A stretch of 64,000 bases of DNA from Streptomyces sp. NBC_01237. GTDB taxonomy: Bacteria > Actinomycetota > Actinomycetes > Streptomycetales > Streptomycetaceae. Below, in pieces: positions 7,424 through 16,317 of this stretch; within the stretch, counting starts at the first letter, position 1; the number at the start of each line of letters is the position of its first letter. Made by a program: the position numbers and the translations under genes. A model generated the notes under the pieces. It was given only the letters and a program-made list of their open reading frames with translations, ran no database searches and was not told where the DNA came from. The stretch is from assembly GCF_035917275.1 (NCBI RefSeq), contig NZ_CP108508.1:2418001-2482000 (forward strand). The letters run 5' to 3'.

Positions 7424-9049
7424 ATGTCCACGCAGCCCACCCGACGCGCCGTGCTCGGCGCCACCCTCGCCGTCGCCGCCGGCGGATCCCTGACCGCCTG
7501 TTCCCGCGACACGTCGGCCGGTACGTCCTCCGGCGCCGGAGCCGGTGACCTCTACGTCTCGCCCGACGGCAAGGAGGTCGCGGCGGCCGAGGCCGAGCGG
7601 GGCTCCGGTCCCGTACGGAAGGTCTCGCTCACCGCCGCCCCCGCCCGCCTCGACCTCGGCGGCGGGCGCACCGTCAGCTCATGGGCGTACGGGGACCGGC
7701 TGCCCGGCCGTGAGGTCCGGGTCACCGCGGGCGACACCCTCGCGCTCACCCTCGCCAATCATCTGCCGCGGCCGACCTCGCTCCACTGGCACGGTCTGGC
7801 CCTGCGCAACGACATGGACGGGGTCCCCGGGCTCACCCAGCGGGACATCGCGCCGGGGGCCGAATTCACCTACCGGTTCGCGGTGCCGCACCCGGGGACG
7901 TACTGGTTCCACCCGCATTCGGGCGTCCAGCAGGACCGCGGGCTGTACGCCCCGCTGATCGTGGAGGACCCCAAGGAGCCGCTCGCGTACGACAGGGAAT
8001 GGGTGCTCGTCCTGGACGACTGGGTCGACGGGGTGGACGGCTCCACCCCCGACGCGGTCCTCGCCGAGCTGCGCGAGGGCATGGGCGGCCACGGCACCGG
8101 TGCCGACGGGGGCGACAGCGGCGGTGACGGTGACAGCGGCGCGGGCCACGGCGGCATGGATCACGGCGGCGGGCAGGACATGCCCTCCACCCCGCCCGGC
8201 GGCAGGGGCGGCGGCCCCTCGCGGATGATGATGGGCGCCACCAGCACGCTGCTCGGCGGCGACGCGGGCGATGTCGCCTACCCGCACTACCTGATCAACG
8301 GGCGCACCGCGCGGGATCCGTCCTCCTTCACCGCCCGGCCGGGCGACCGGATCCGGCTGCGGATCATCAACGCGGGCGGCGACACCGCGTTCCGCGTCGC
8401 GCTCGGCGGACACCGGATGACCGTGACGCACACCGACGGCTTCCCGGTCCGGCACACCACGGGCGACGTACTGCTGCTCGGGATGGGCGAGCGTTACGAC
8501 GTGCTGGTCACCGCCGGGGACGGGGTGTTCCCGCTGACCGCGCTCGCCGAGGGCAAGAAGGCGTCGGCGCTGGCGTTGCTGCGGACCGGTACGGGCGCCG
8601 CGCCCGCCGCCTCCGTACGGCCCCGGGAACTGGACGGGAAGCCGGTGGAGGCGGGCCGGCTGGTGCCGGACGAGTCCGTGGCCCTGCCGTCCCGCGCACC
8701 CGACCGGACCCTCAGGTACCGGCTCACCGGCGGCATGGCCGCGTACGACTGGGCCTTCGACGGCAAGCCGTACAGCGCCGGCCACCGGCGTCCGGTCGAG
8801 GCCGGGGAACGGGTCCGGCTGGTGTTCGACAACGCGACGGCGATGTGGCACCCGCTGCATCTGCACGGCCACACCTTCGCGATGGCCGGCAACGCGGCCG
8901 GGGCCCGCAAGGACACCGCGGTCATCCTGCCGCACCGCTCGCTGACCGTGGACTTCGACGCGGACAACCCGGGTCTGTGGATGCTGCACTGCCACAACGT
9001 CTACCACGCGGAGGCGGGCATGATGACGGTCCTCGGCTACCGCCGCTGA
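7424..9049 (+). CDS. Tat-exported lipoprotein multicopper oxidase
   Basis: The 541-aa protein has a twin-arginine signal (TRRAVLGATLAVAAGG) ending in a lipobox LTAC with Cys26, so it should be exported folded and lipid-anchored. All four copper-binding motifs are present: HWHG (121-124), WFHPH (His163, His165), HPLHLHGH (476-483) and HCHNVYHAEAGM (522-533), with the type 1 Cys523 and an axial Met533. A Gly/His/Met-rich insert (about 220-270, including GHGGMDHGGGQDM) resembles the methionine-rich lids of CueO-type cuprous oxidases. The likely role is oxidation of Cu(I) outside the membrane. The CsoR-like box upstream of the preceding gene points to copper induction. Confidence 0.9.
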   Translation: MSTQPTRRAVLGATLAVAAGGSLTACSRDTSAGTSSGAGAGDLYVSPDGKEVAAAEAERGSGPVRKVSLTAAPARLDLGGGRTVSSWAYGDRLPGREVRVTAGDTLALTLANHLPRPTSLHWHGLALRNDMDGVPGLTQRDIAPGAEFTYRFAVPHPGTYWFHPHSGVQQDRGLYAPLIVEDPKEPLAYDREWVLVLDDWVDGVDGSTPDAVLAELREGMGGHGTGADGGDSGGDGDSGAGHGGMDHGGGQDMPSTPPGGRGGGPSRMMMGATSTLLGGDAGDVAYPHYLINGRTARDPSSFTARPGDRIRLRIINAGGDTAFRVALGGHRMTVTHTDGFPVRHTTGDVLLLGMGERYDVLVTAGDGVFPLTALAEGKKASALALLRTGTGAAPAASVRPRELDGKPVEAGRLVPDESVALPSRAPDRTLRYRLTGGMAAYDWAFDGKPYSAGHRRPVEAGERVRLVFDNATAMWHPLHLHGHTFAMAGNAAGARKDTAVILPHRSLTVDFDADNPGLWMLHCHNVYHAEAGMMTVLGYRR

Positions 9050-9060
9050 GCGACGTTCCC

Positions 9061-9092
9061 GGCGGGCCCCGACGACTCGTCGAGGGCCCGCC
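9061..9092 (+). terminator. Terminator-like hairpin after the multicopper oxidase gene
   Basis: GGCGGGCCC (9061-9069) and GGGCCCGCC (9084-9092) form a 9-bp stem around a loop that can itself pair (GACGA/TCGTC). It sits 11 nt after the stop codon and before the nadE start. Confidence 0.65.
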
Positions 9093-9129
9093 AGGACATC
9101 GCGTCAGAAAGACGATTACACTGGGCCGC

Positions 9130-10884
9130 GTGCCTCAACTACGCCTCGCACTGAATCAGATCGACTCGACCGTCGGCGACCTCGCCGGCAACGCCGAGGC
9201 GATCGTCCACTGGACCCGGCACGCCGCCGAGCAGGGCGCCCACCTGGTGGCGTTCCCCGAGATGGTGCTGACCGGATACCCCGTCGAGGACCTGGCCCTG
9301 CGGTCGTCCTTCGTCGAGGCGTCACGGGACGCGCTGCGTGCGCTCGCCGTCCGCCTCGACGCGGAGGGCTTCGGCGAGCTGCCGGTCGTCGTCGGCTACC
9401 TCGACCGTTCGGAGGCGGCCGCGCCGCGCTTCGGCCAGCCCTCCGGTTCCCCGCGCAACGCCGCCGCGGTGCTGCACCGCGGGGGGATCGCGCTGAACTT
9501 CGCCAAGCACCATCTGCCCAATTACGGCGTCTTCGACGAGTTCCGGTACTTCGTACGGGGCGACTCGATGCCCGTCGTACGGGTCCACGGTGTCGATGTG
9601 GCCCTCGCGATCTGCGAGGACCTCTGGCAGGACGGCGGCCGCGTCCCGGCCGCCCGGTCCGCCGGGGCCGGACTGCTGCTGTCGATCAACGCCTCGCCGT
9701 ACGAGCGGGACAAGGACGACACCCGCCTCGACCTGGTCCGCAAGCGGGCCCAGGAGGCCGGCTGCACCACCGCCTATCTGGCGATGATCGGCGGGCAGGA
9801 CGAGCTGGTCTTCGACGGTGACTCGATCGTCGTCGACAAGCAGGGCGAAGTGATCGCCCGTGCCCCGCAGTTCGCCGAGGGCAGTGTGATCCTCGATCTG
9901 GACCTGCCGGCCGCCGCGGCCGATGCGCCGTCCGGGGTCGTGGACGACGGGCTGCGGATCGACCATGTCGTGCTGTCCGAGGAGCCCCTCGCCCCGTACG
10001 AGCCGGAGCTGGCCGGCGGCTATGCCGAGCGGCTCGACGCCGACGAGGAGATCTACTCGGCGCTGGTCGTGGGGCTGCGCGCGTACGCCGCGAAGAACGG
10101 GTTCAGCAGTGTGCTGATCGGGCTCTCCGGCGGGATCGACTCGGCGCTGGTCGCGGCCATCGCCTGCGACGCGCTGGGCGCGCCGAACGTGTACGGCGTC
10201 TCGATGCCGTCGAAGTACTCCTCGGACCACTCCAAGGGCGACGCGGCCGAGCTGGCCCGCCGTACCGGTCTGAACTTCCGCACCGTACCGATCGAGCCGA
10301 TGTTCGACGCGTATATGGCGTCGCTGGAGCTGACCGGTCTGGCCGAGGAGAACCTCCAGGCACGGCTGCGCGGCACGATGCTGATGGCGCTCTCCAACCA
10401 GGAGGGCCAGATCGTGCTCGCGCCGGGCAACAAGTCCGAGCTGGCGGTGGGGTACTCGACGCTCTACGGCGACGCCGTGGGCGCGTACGGGCCGATCAAG
10501 GACGTGTACAAGTCGTCCGTCTTCCGGCTCGCGAAGTGGCGCAACCGGGCCGCCGAGGAGCGTGGGCAGACCCCGCCGATCCCGGAGGCGTCGATCACCA
10601 AGCCGCCCAGCGCCGAGCTGCGGCCGGGCCAGGTCGACTCGGACTCGCTGCCCGACTACGACGTGCTGGACCGGATCCTGGAGCTGTACGTCGACCGGGA
10701 CCAGGGCCTGGACGCGATCGTGGCGGCCGGGTTCGATCCGGAGCTGGTGGCGAAGACGCTGCGGATGGTGGACACCGCCGAGTACAAGCGGCGGCAGTAC
10801 CCGCCGGGCACGAAGATCTCCCCCAAGGGCTTCGGCAAGGACCGGCGGCTGCCGATCACCAACCGGTGGCGCGAGTCCCGGTGA
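9130..10884 (+). CDS. nadE: Glutamine-dependent NAD+ synthetase
   Basis: The 584-aa enzyme amidates nicotinic acid adenine dinucleotide to NAD+, using ammonia released from glutamine. The N-terminal nitrilase-type glutaminase domain (about 1-260) shows its Glu-Lys-Cys triad as FPEM (Glu44), NFAKHHLP (Lys126) and AICEDLW (Cys162). The synthetase domain (about 300-584) has the ATP pyrophosphatase P-loop LSGGIDSALVAA (333-338 for SGGIDS), then KSELAVGYSTLYGD and the C-terminal KRRQYPPGTKIS. The start is taken as the GTG at 9130 (VPQLRLALNQID), which begins right at the conserved domain; little leader separates it from the upstream terminator. Confidence 0.95.
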   Translation: MPQLRLALNQIDSTVGDLAGNAEAIVHWTRHAAEQGAHLVAFPEMVLTGYPVEDLALRSSFVEASRDALRALAVRLDAEGFGELPVVVGYLDRSEAAAPRFGQPSGSPRNAAAVLHRGGIALNFAKHHLPNYGVFDEFRYFVRGDSMPVVRVHGVDVALAICEDLWQDGGRVPAARSAGAGLLLSINASPYERDKDDTRLDLVRKRAQEAGCTTAYLAMIGGQDELVFDGDSIVVDKQGEVIARAPQFAEGSVILDLDLPAAAADAPSGVVDDGLRIDHVVLSEEPLAPYEPELAGGYAERLDADEEIYSALVVGLRAYAAKNGFSSVLIGLSGGIDSALVAAIACDALGAPNVYGVSMPSKYSSDHSKGDAAELARRTGLNFRTVPIEPMFDAYMASLELTGLAEENLQARLRGTMLMALSNQEGQIVLAPGNKSELAVGYSTLYGDAVGAYGPIKDVYKSSVFRLAKWRNRAAEERGQTPPIPEASITKPPSAELRPGQVDSDSLPDYDVLDRILELYVDRDQGLDAIVAAGFDPELVAKTLRMVDTAEYKRRQYPPGTKISPKGFGKDRRLPITNRWRESR

Positions 10885-10904
10885 TCCGGGACTGACGGAC
10901 ACAG

Positions 10905-10939
10905 CGACCGCCGCGCGGGCCGGACCCGTGCGGCGGTCG
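10905..10939. terminator. Bidirectional terminator between convergent nadE and MFS gene
   Basis: CGACCGCCGC (10905-10914) pairs with GCGGCGGTCG (10930-10939), with an inner CGGG/CCCG extension. It lies between the nadE stop and the stop of the minus-strand transporter and could serve both. Confidence 0.75.
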
Positions 10940-10947
10940 TTCCGTTC

Positions 10948-12186
10948 TCAGTCGCCGGACGGGCTCGCGACGCGGGCCCCGGGCTCCGTGTCGCGCCGGG
11001 AGCGCGGCAACGCGCCCGCCACGATCCGGGAGGCCCCCGCCGTACGGTCGCGGTCCAGCACGCCCGCCGTGACCGCCACCGCCAGCCCGATCACGGCCAG
11101 GACCGCGCCGACCAGGGCGGGGGACGTCCAGCCCCAGCCCGCCGCGATCGCCACACCGCCGAGCCACGCGCCACCCGCGTTGGCGAGATTGAAGGCGGAG
11201 TGGTTGGAGGCGGAGGCGAGGGTCGGGGCGTCCTTGGCCTTGTTCATCACCAGCATCTGGAGCGGAGTGGTCGTCATGAACCCGACCCCGCCCAGCAGCA
11301 CCACCAGCACCAGCGCCGCCCACTGCACATGGACGACGAAGGGGAAGACGGTCAGGACCACGGCGAGCGCGCCCAGCGATCCGTAGAGCGTGGGGCGCAG
11401 CGCCCGGTCGGTCAGCGGTCCGGCGGCCAGCGCGCCCAGCGTCATGCCGATGCCGAAGAGGGCGAGCACCAGGGTCACCGAGGACTCGCCGAAGCCCATC
11501 GCCTTCGTCGTCATGGCCGAGAGGTAGGAGTAGACGGCGAAGACTCCCGCGAAGCCGAAGACCGCGGTGAGCAGCCCGAGGAGCACCTGGCGGTTGCCGA
11601 GGGCGCGCAGTTCGTGGCGGACGTTCTGGTGTGCCTCGACCGGGATCCGCGGGACGAGCCGGGCCAGCGCGGCCATCGCGCACAGCCCGATCACCGCGAC
11701 GACCAGGAAGGTCGCCCGCCAGCCGAGGTGCTGGCCGAGCAGGGTGGCGGCGGGGACGCCGACGATGTTGGCGACGGTGAGGCCGAGGAACATCGTCGCG
11801 ACGGCCCGCGCCTGACGCCCTTCGGAGACCAGCCGGGCGGCGACGACCGCGCCGACGCCGAAGAACGCGCCGTGCGGCAGCCCGGCGAGGAAGCGTCCGG
11901 CGAGCAGCCAGCCGAAGTCCGGGGCCAGCGCCGAGGCCAGGTTGCCGACGGTGAACAGGGCCATCAGCAGCAGGAGCATCCGCTTGCGCGGGATCCGGGA
12001 GCCGAGGCCGGTGAGCAGCGGGGCGCCCAGGACGACGCCGATCGCGTACGCCGACACGAGGTATCCGGCGGTGGGCACGGACGTTCCCAGGTCATCGGCC
12101 ACATTGGGCAGGAGGCCCATCATGACGAACTCGGTCGTGCCTATGCCGAAGGCGCTCACGGCCAGGGCGAGCAGGGCCACGGGCAT
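10948..12186 (-). CDS. MFS transporter, DHA1 (AraJ/YdhP-like) family
   Basis: The 412-aa protein has about 12 hydrophobic segments and DHA1 drug-exporter motifs. It starts MPVALLALAVSAFGIGTTEF, a hallmark of the AraJ/YdhP/SotB group. TM1 is followed by GLLPNVADDLGTSVPTAGYL, and the loop 2-3 motif is GSRIPRKRMLL. The probable role is proton-driven efflux of small molecules; the substrate is unknown. The tail after about residue 385 is hydrophilic and Arg-rich. The gene is monocistronic, between a terminator and a 260-bp upstream gap. Confidence 0.85.
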   Translation of the reverse strand: MPVALLALAVSAFGIGTTEFVMMGLLPNVADDLGTSVPTAGYLVSAYAIGVVLGAPLLTGLGSRIPRKRMLLLLMALFTVGNLASALAPDFGWLLAGRFLAGLPHGAFFGVGAVVAARLVSEGRQARAVATMFLGLTVANIVGVPAATLLGQHLGWRATFLVVAVIGLCAMAALARLVPRIPVEAHQNVRHELRALGNRQVLLGLLTAVFGFAGVFAVYSYLSAMTTKAMGFGESSVTLVLALFGIGMTLGALAAGPLTDRALRPTLYGSLGALAVVLTVFPFVVHVQWAALVLVVLLGGVGFMTTTPLQMLVMNKAKDAPTLASASNHSAFNLANAGGAWLGGVAIAAGWGWTSPALVGAVLAVIGLAVAVTAGVLDRDRTAGASRIVAGALPRSRRDTEPGARVASPSGD

Positions 12187-12446
12187 GGGGGAGGAACCTT
12201 TCGCAGCGGTACGGGGCGGAGTTCACCGCGGTACGGGGACACGAGCGGGGAGCCGCTGCCCCGGGCACGCACGGTGCCGGGCGGCGGCTCGGGCCTCGCC
12301 GACGACCTCACCGGCGGCGTTGCGGGCGAGATCCTGGGACCGGGGCTGTCCCGTCATCCCTGGCGGAGCGGCCCTCGGACCTTATGTAAGTATCCGGAAC
12401 AAATTCTCGCAGACGTTTTATGCCGCGAGGTGAACGGACCGTTGCG
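12187..12446 (-). promoter_or_regulatory. Upstream region of the MFS gene with an AT-rich dyad
   Basis: This 260-bp gap lies between the MFS start and the stop of the next upstream gene. About 150 nt is GC-rich and featureless. Around 12378-12418 it is unusually AT-rich and holds CTTATGTAAG, an imperfect 10-bp dyad, close to ACAAATTCTC and ATAAAA on either strand. This may be a promoter or operator for the transporter; no regulator can be named. Confidence 0.35.
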
Positions 12447-13469
12447 TCAGAGTTCGACGCGGGCGGCGATCGGGAGATGGTCGCTGTCGGTCGCCGAGAG
12501 CGTCCACGAGGACATCGGCTCGACGCCCTTGACCATGATCTGGTCGATCCGCGCCATCGGGAACGAGGCGGGCCAGCTGAACCCGAAGCCGTTGCCCGCG
12601 GCGCCCTGGGTGGAGCGCATCTGCGCGGTGACGGCGTTCAGCGAGCGGTCGTTCATCGTGCCGTTGAGGTCGCCGAGCAGCACCACCCGGTCGAGCGGCT
12701 CGTGGGCGATCGCCTCGCCGAGGGCGTCGGCGCTGTCGTCGCGCTGGTTGGCGGTGAATCCGGCGTGCAGCTTCACCCGCACGGACGGCAGGTGGGCCAC
12801 GTACACCGCGACCTTGCCGCTCGGCGCGGTGACGGTGGAGCGCATCGCCCGGGTCCAGCCCATCTTGATGTCGACGGGGCGGGTGTCGCTCAGCGGGTAC
12901 TTGCTCCACAGGCCGACGGTGCCCTGGACCGAGTGGTACGGATAGCGGTCGGCGAGCGACTTCTCGTACGTCGCCACCTGCCGGCCGGGCAGTTCCTGGA
13001 GGGCCACGACGTCCGCCCCGGAACCCGCGACCTGCTGCGCGGTGCCCGCGGGGTCGGGGTTGTCCGCGTTGACGTTGTGGGTGGCGACCGTGAGATCGCC
13101 GCCGCCGCCCGCCTTGTCGGTGAGCAGGCCGCCGAACAGGTTGAGCCACACCACGACCGGCAGGAGCAGGGCGATCAGCGCGGTGGCCGAGCGCCGCACC
13201 AGGCCCAGGACCAGCAGGACCGGGACGAAGACCGCGATCCAGGGCAGGAAGGTCTCGATGAGGCTGCCGAGGTTGCCGACGGCGTTCGGCATCTGCGCGT
13301 GGAAGATCATCAGCAGCGTGAGGAGGACCGAGCAGACCGCCAGCACGATCCCGCGCCGCCACATCCCGCGATCCGCCGACCAGCGCTCACGCAGGTCCCG
13401 GAAACGGGACCCGGTGCGCTGCGGTTCCGCGCTGTCGTTACCGGTGTCCGCTCCGTACGCCTGCACCAT
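12447..13469 (-). CDS. Membrane-anchored endonuclease/exonuclease/phosphatase family protein
   Basis: The 340-aa protein begins MVQAYGADTGNDSAEPQ. It has three hydrophobic segments between about residues 36 and 105 (GIVLAVCSVLLTLLMIF; FLPWIAVFVPVLLVLGLV; ALIALLLPVVVWLNLFGG), and then an EEP domain with VATHNVNADN, VALQELPG (metal-binding Glu), HLPSVRVKLH, LGDLNGTMND and a C-terminal SDHLPIAARV with the catalytic Asp-His. The catalytic domain should face outwards, as in Streptomyces 'integral membrane' EEP proteins, where lipid headgroups or nucleic acids are possible substrates. The frame is open further upstream, but the ATG at 13469 is the first protein-like start. Confidence 0.8.
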   Translation of the reverse strand: MVQAYGADTGNDSAEPQRTGSRFRDLRERWSADRGMWRRGIVLAVCSVLLTLLMIFHAQMPNAVGNLGSLIETFLPWIAVFVPVLLVLGLVRRSATALIALLLPVVVWLNLFGGLLTDKAGGGGDLTVATHNVNADNPDPAGTAQQVAGSGADVVALQELPGRQVATYEKSLADRYPYHSVQGTVGLWSKYPLSDTRPVDIKMGWTRAMRSTVTAPSGKVAVYVAHLPSVRVKLHAGFTANQRDDSADALGEAIAHEPLDRVVLLGDLNGTMNDRSLNAVTAQMRSTQGAAGNGFGFSWPASFPMARIDQIMVKGVEPMSSWTLSATDSDHLPIAARVEL

Positions 13470-13660
13470 CGCGCTGTCCTCACTGCCTTGCCGTGCCCAT
13501 TGCCGCGCTCTTGACCCTAGGCGATGTGCGGCGTCTTTCCCGCCGCCGACGGCGGCCGTACGGAGGTCAGGACGAACGGAGCGGGGCCGCGGGTTCCGGT
13601 GCGGGCCCGGCCGTGCGGGCTTGTGACAGAACACTCACACGGGCACCGGCCCCCGGCGCG

Positions 13661-14389
13661 TCACCCGTGACCTGCGGCTTCGGGGGCGAGTCCCTGGAGC
13701 AGCACCCGGATGACGCTGTCGGCGAGGTCCTCGGGCAGCGCGGCGTCGGGGCGGTGGACGGTGCGTACGAGCATGGGGCCGAGAAACAGGTCGTCGATCA
13801 GTTCCACGTCGATGTCGTCCCGGAGCTCGCCCGCCTCCACCGCCCGCCGCACCGCCGCCAGCATCGCGACCCGGCGCGGGGCGATCACCGTGCACTGGTA
13901 CTCGGACCACAGCTTGGGGTGGCTCTTCATCTGCGCGAAGACGTTGTGCAGGAGGACGGAGGAGCGCTGGGCGAGGCCCCGGGTGCGCAAGGACTCCAGG
14001 AGCAGCCGCAGATCGGCGAGTCCCGCGGTGCCGGAGACGGCGGGGTCGACGGGCTCCATGTCGCGCAGGACGTCGACGAAGAGCTCCTCCTTGCCGCTCC
14101 AGCGCCGGTAGATGGTGGCCTTGCCGACGCCCGCGGTGCGGGCGATGCGCTCGATGGACAGGCCGGCCAGGGGCTCCCCGGCCTCCAGGAGTCCGATGAC
14201 GGCGTCCAGGATGGCCCGTTCGGCCGCGGCACTGCGGGGGCGGCCACGCCGGGGCTCCGGCTCCGGTGCGGGGTCGGGATCCGGGCCGTGCGGGCCGTCC
14301 GGGCCGTCCGCGTCGTCACGGAGCCGTGCCCGGCCCGCGCCGTCACGGAGCCGCGCGTCGTCCGCGTGATCCTGTTCCCGCACCTGCAT
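13661..14389 (-). CDS. TetR/AcrR family repressor, probably of the adjacent exporter
   Basis: The 242-aa protein has an unusually long N-terminal tail (about 60 residues, D/R/G/P-rich: HADDARLRDGAGRARLRDDA). The TetR DNA-binding domain follows (RAILDAVIGLLEAGEPLAGL, then IERIARTAGVGKATIYRRW), with a ligand domain to the C-terminus. It lies 131 nt downstream of the DHA2 exporter gene on the same strand. A perfect TetR-type palindrome sits just upstream of the exporter start, so autoregulated control of the exporter-regulator operon is the simplest reading. The tail could be shorter if an internal start is used. Confidence 0.8.
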   Translation of the reverse strand: MQVREQDHADDARLRDGAGRARLRDDADGPDGPHGPDPDPAPEPEPRRGRPRSAAAERAILDAVIGLLEAGEPLAGLSIERIARTAGVGKATIYRRWSGKEELFVDVLRDMEPVDPAVSGTAGLADLRLLLESLRTRGLAQRSSVLLHNVFAQMKSHPKLWSEYQCTVIAPRRVAMLAAVRRAVEAGELRDDIDVELIDDLFLGPMLVRTVHRPDAALPEDLADSVIRVLLQGLAPEAAGHG

Positions 14390-14520
14390 CCGCCTCTCGC
14401 CGCGCCGTCCGGTCGGGCCGCTTCGCTGCCGTCGCCACGATTCTCGCCGACCCGGAGCGTGCCGGACGACGTTCGGCCGGGGGCCACCCCGTCGGGGGAC
14501 CCCGGCCGGTGGTGGCGGGG

Positions 14521-16146
14521 CTACCGGCCGGCCGCCTTTCCTTCCAGTACGGGCTCGTCGCCCGCCGCGCCACGGGTCTTCGCCCCGTCCACGTGGGCCG
14601 GGAGGCGTCCCGGAAGGAACAGGCCGACGACCACGGCGCCGATCAGGGCGACGGCCGCCGAGCCGAGGGCGGTGACGTGCATGGCGCTGATGAACGCGTC
14701 GTTCGCCGCCGCGACCAGCGGTTTGCCCGCCGGGCCCAGCTTGGCGGCGACCCCCAGGGTGGCCTCGATCGACTCCCCCGCGACGTCCCTGGCCCCGGCC
14801 GGGACCCCGGACAGGTGTCCCTCGATGTCGCCCCGGTAGACGGTGGACAGCACCGAGCCGAGCACGGCGACGCCGAGCGCTCCGCCGACCTGGCGGAAGG
14901 TGTTGTTGATGGCCGAGCCGGAGCCCGCCTTCTCCCGCGGCAGGGCCTGCATCACGGCGACGGTGACCGGCGGCATGATGTGCGCCATGCCGGTGCCCTG
15001 GACGAAGAAGACCAGGCACATCAGCCAGACCGGCGTACCGGCGTCGAACAGGCCGAACGCCGCGAGCCCGCCCGCGACCAGCAGCATGCCCACGGTGCAC
15101 ACGGCGCGGGCGCCGAACCGGTCGACGACCAGCCGGGCGCGCGGCGCGAAGATCATCTGGGCGGCGGCCAGCGGCACGATCAGCAGCCCGGACTCCAGCG
15201 CGCTGTAGCCGCGCACGCTCTGGAGATAGAAGGCGGAGAAGAAGGTCACGCCCATCAGCGCGAAGAAGACCAGCGCGATGGCGGCCACGGCGGCGGAGAA
15301 GGCGGGCTTCTTGAAGTACGAGATGTCGATGGCCGGGTGGCTGCTGCGCTTCTCGTGCCAGACGAACCCGGCGAGCACGACGAGGCCGCCGATGGTCGAG
15401 GCGAGCACGGTGGTGTCGGTGAAGTCGGCGAGCTCGCCGCCGCGGATGATGCCGTACACGAGCAGGACGAGACCGACGATGGAGAGCACGACACCCAGCG
15501 GGTCGACCTTGCCGGGCTTCGGGTCCCGGGAGTCCGGCACCAGGAGGACCATCGCGACCAGGGCGACGATCACCACGGGAACGTTGACCAGGAAGATCGA
15601 GCCCCACCAGAAGTGCTCCAGGAGCAGCCCGCCGGTGATGGGCCCGATGGCGATGCCGAGGCCGACGCTGCCCGCCCAGATGCCGATGGCCTTGGGCTGC
15701 TCGTCCCGCTCGAAGACGTTCATCAGGACGGCGAGGGTGGCGGGCATCACGAACGCCGCGCCGAAGCCCATCAGCGCGCGCCAGGTGATGAGTTCGGCGG
15801 GCGAGGTGGAGAGCGCGGCCAGACCGGAGCCGATGCCGAAGACCAGGATGCCGAAGAGGAGGACCTTCTTGCGGCCGATGCGGTCGCCGAGCAGGCCCGC
15901 GGTGAAGAGCAGCCCCGCGAAGACGAGCGTGTAGGAGTTGATCGCCCACTCCAGCTCGCTCTGGGTGGCACCGATGCCGGTCGGAGAGGGGCTGGCGATC
16001 GTCTTGACCGCGACGTTGAGGATCGAGTTGTCCAGCACCACGATGAGCAGGCTGAACATGAGCACGGTGAGGATCGCCCAGCGGCGGCGGTGGATCGCTT
16101 CCGGGACACGGGGCACGGCGACGGGAGCGCCGGACGGTATGGACAT
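14521..16146 (-). CDS. MFS drug exporter, DHA2 (EmrB/QacA) family
   Basis: The 541-aa protein has about 14 hydrophobic segments. Family motifs include [13 protein letters not shown] in TM1 (motif D1), [13 protein letters not shown] in loop 2-3 (motif A), and [18 protein letters not shown] (motif C), the antiporter signature of TM5. The C-terminal hydrophilic tail is short. The probable role is proton-coupled efflux of hydrophobic drugs. The ATG at 16146 lies 25 nt from a perfect palindromic operator. The TetR gene follows downstream, and the two likely form one operon. Confidence 0.88.
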   Translation of the reverse strand: MSIPSGAPVAVPRVPEAIHRRRWAILTVLMFSLLIVVLDNSILNVAVKTIASPSPTGIGATQSELEWAINSYTLVFAGLLFTAGLLGDRIGRKKVLLFGILVFGIGSGLAALSTSPAELITWRALMGFGAAFVMPATLAVLMNVFERDEQPKAIGIWAGSVGLGIAIGPITGGLLLEHFWWGSIFLVNVPVVIVALVAMVLLVPDSRDPKPGKVDPLGVVLSIVGLVLLVYGIIRGGELADFTDTTVLASTIGGLVVLAGFVWHEKRSSHPAIDISYFKKPAFSAAVAAIALVFFALMGVTFFSAFYLQSVRGYSALESGLLIVPLAAAQMIFAPRARLVVDRFGARAVCTVGMLLVAGGLAAFGLFDAGTPVWLMCLVFFVQGTGMAHIMPPVTVAVMQALPREKAGSGSAINNTFRQVGGALGVAVLGSVLSTVYRGDIEGHLSGVPAGARDVAGESIEATLGVAAKLGPAGKPLVAAANDAFISAMHVTALGSAAVALIGAVVVGLFLPGRLPAHVDGAKTRGAAGDEPVLEGKAAGR

Positions 16147-16170
16147 GGCCACGACCCTAACCCACTTGCG

Positions 16171-16189
16171 ATACGAGACCGTCTCGTAT
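16171..16189. promoter_or_regulatory. Perfect 19-bp TetR-type operator
   Basis: ATACGAGACCGTCTCGTAT is a perfect palindrome (9 + 1 + 9) placed 25-43 nt upstream of the DHA2 exporter start. Dyads of the form ATACGAnACCGTnTCGTAT are typical targets of TetR regulators of exporters. The only TetR gene in the unit is the one at 13661-14389. Confidence 0.8.
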
Positions 16190-16317
16190 TGATAAGTCTT
16201 TACCCTCCTCGACGACCGGTGCGGGCCCACTTCCCGTCGGCCGCGCGGGGATGCCACCATGGAGGGGATCCGGGGACGCCGTCAGGGCGCCTCGAGATGA
16301 CGAAGGAGCCGTTGGCC

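Noticed and set aside
6526..7512. Long minus-strand open frame with HGDFGGHH-type repeats
   Set aside because: It is the reverse complement of the 54-bp repeat in the DUF6153-like gene; the plus frame has signal-like segments, an operator and a sensible start.
14266..16296. Long plus-strand open frame before panB
   Set aside because: Antisense shadow of the MFS and TetR genes, highly E/D/G-rich without any domain.
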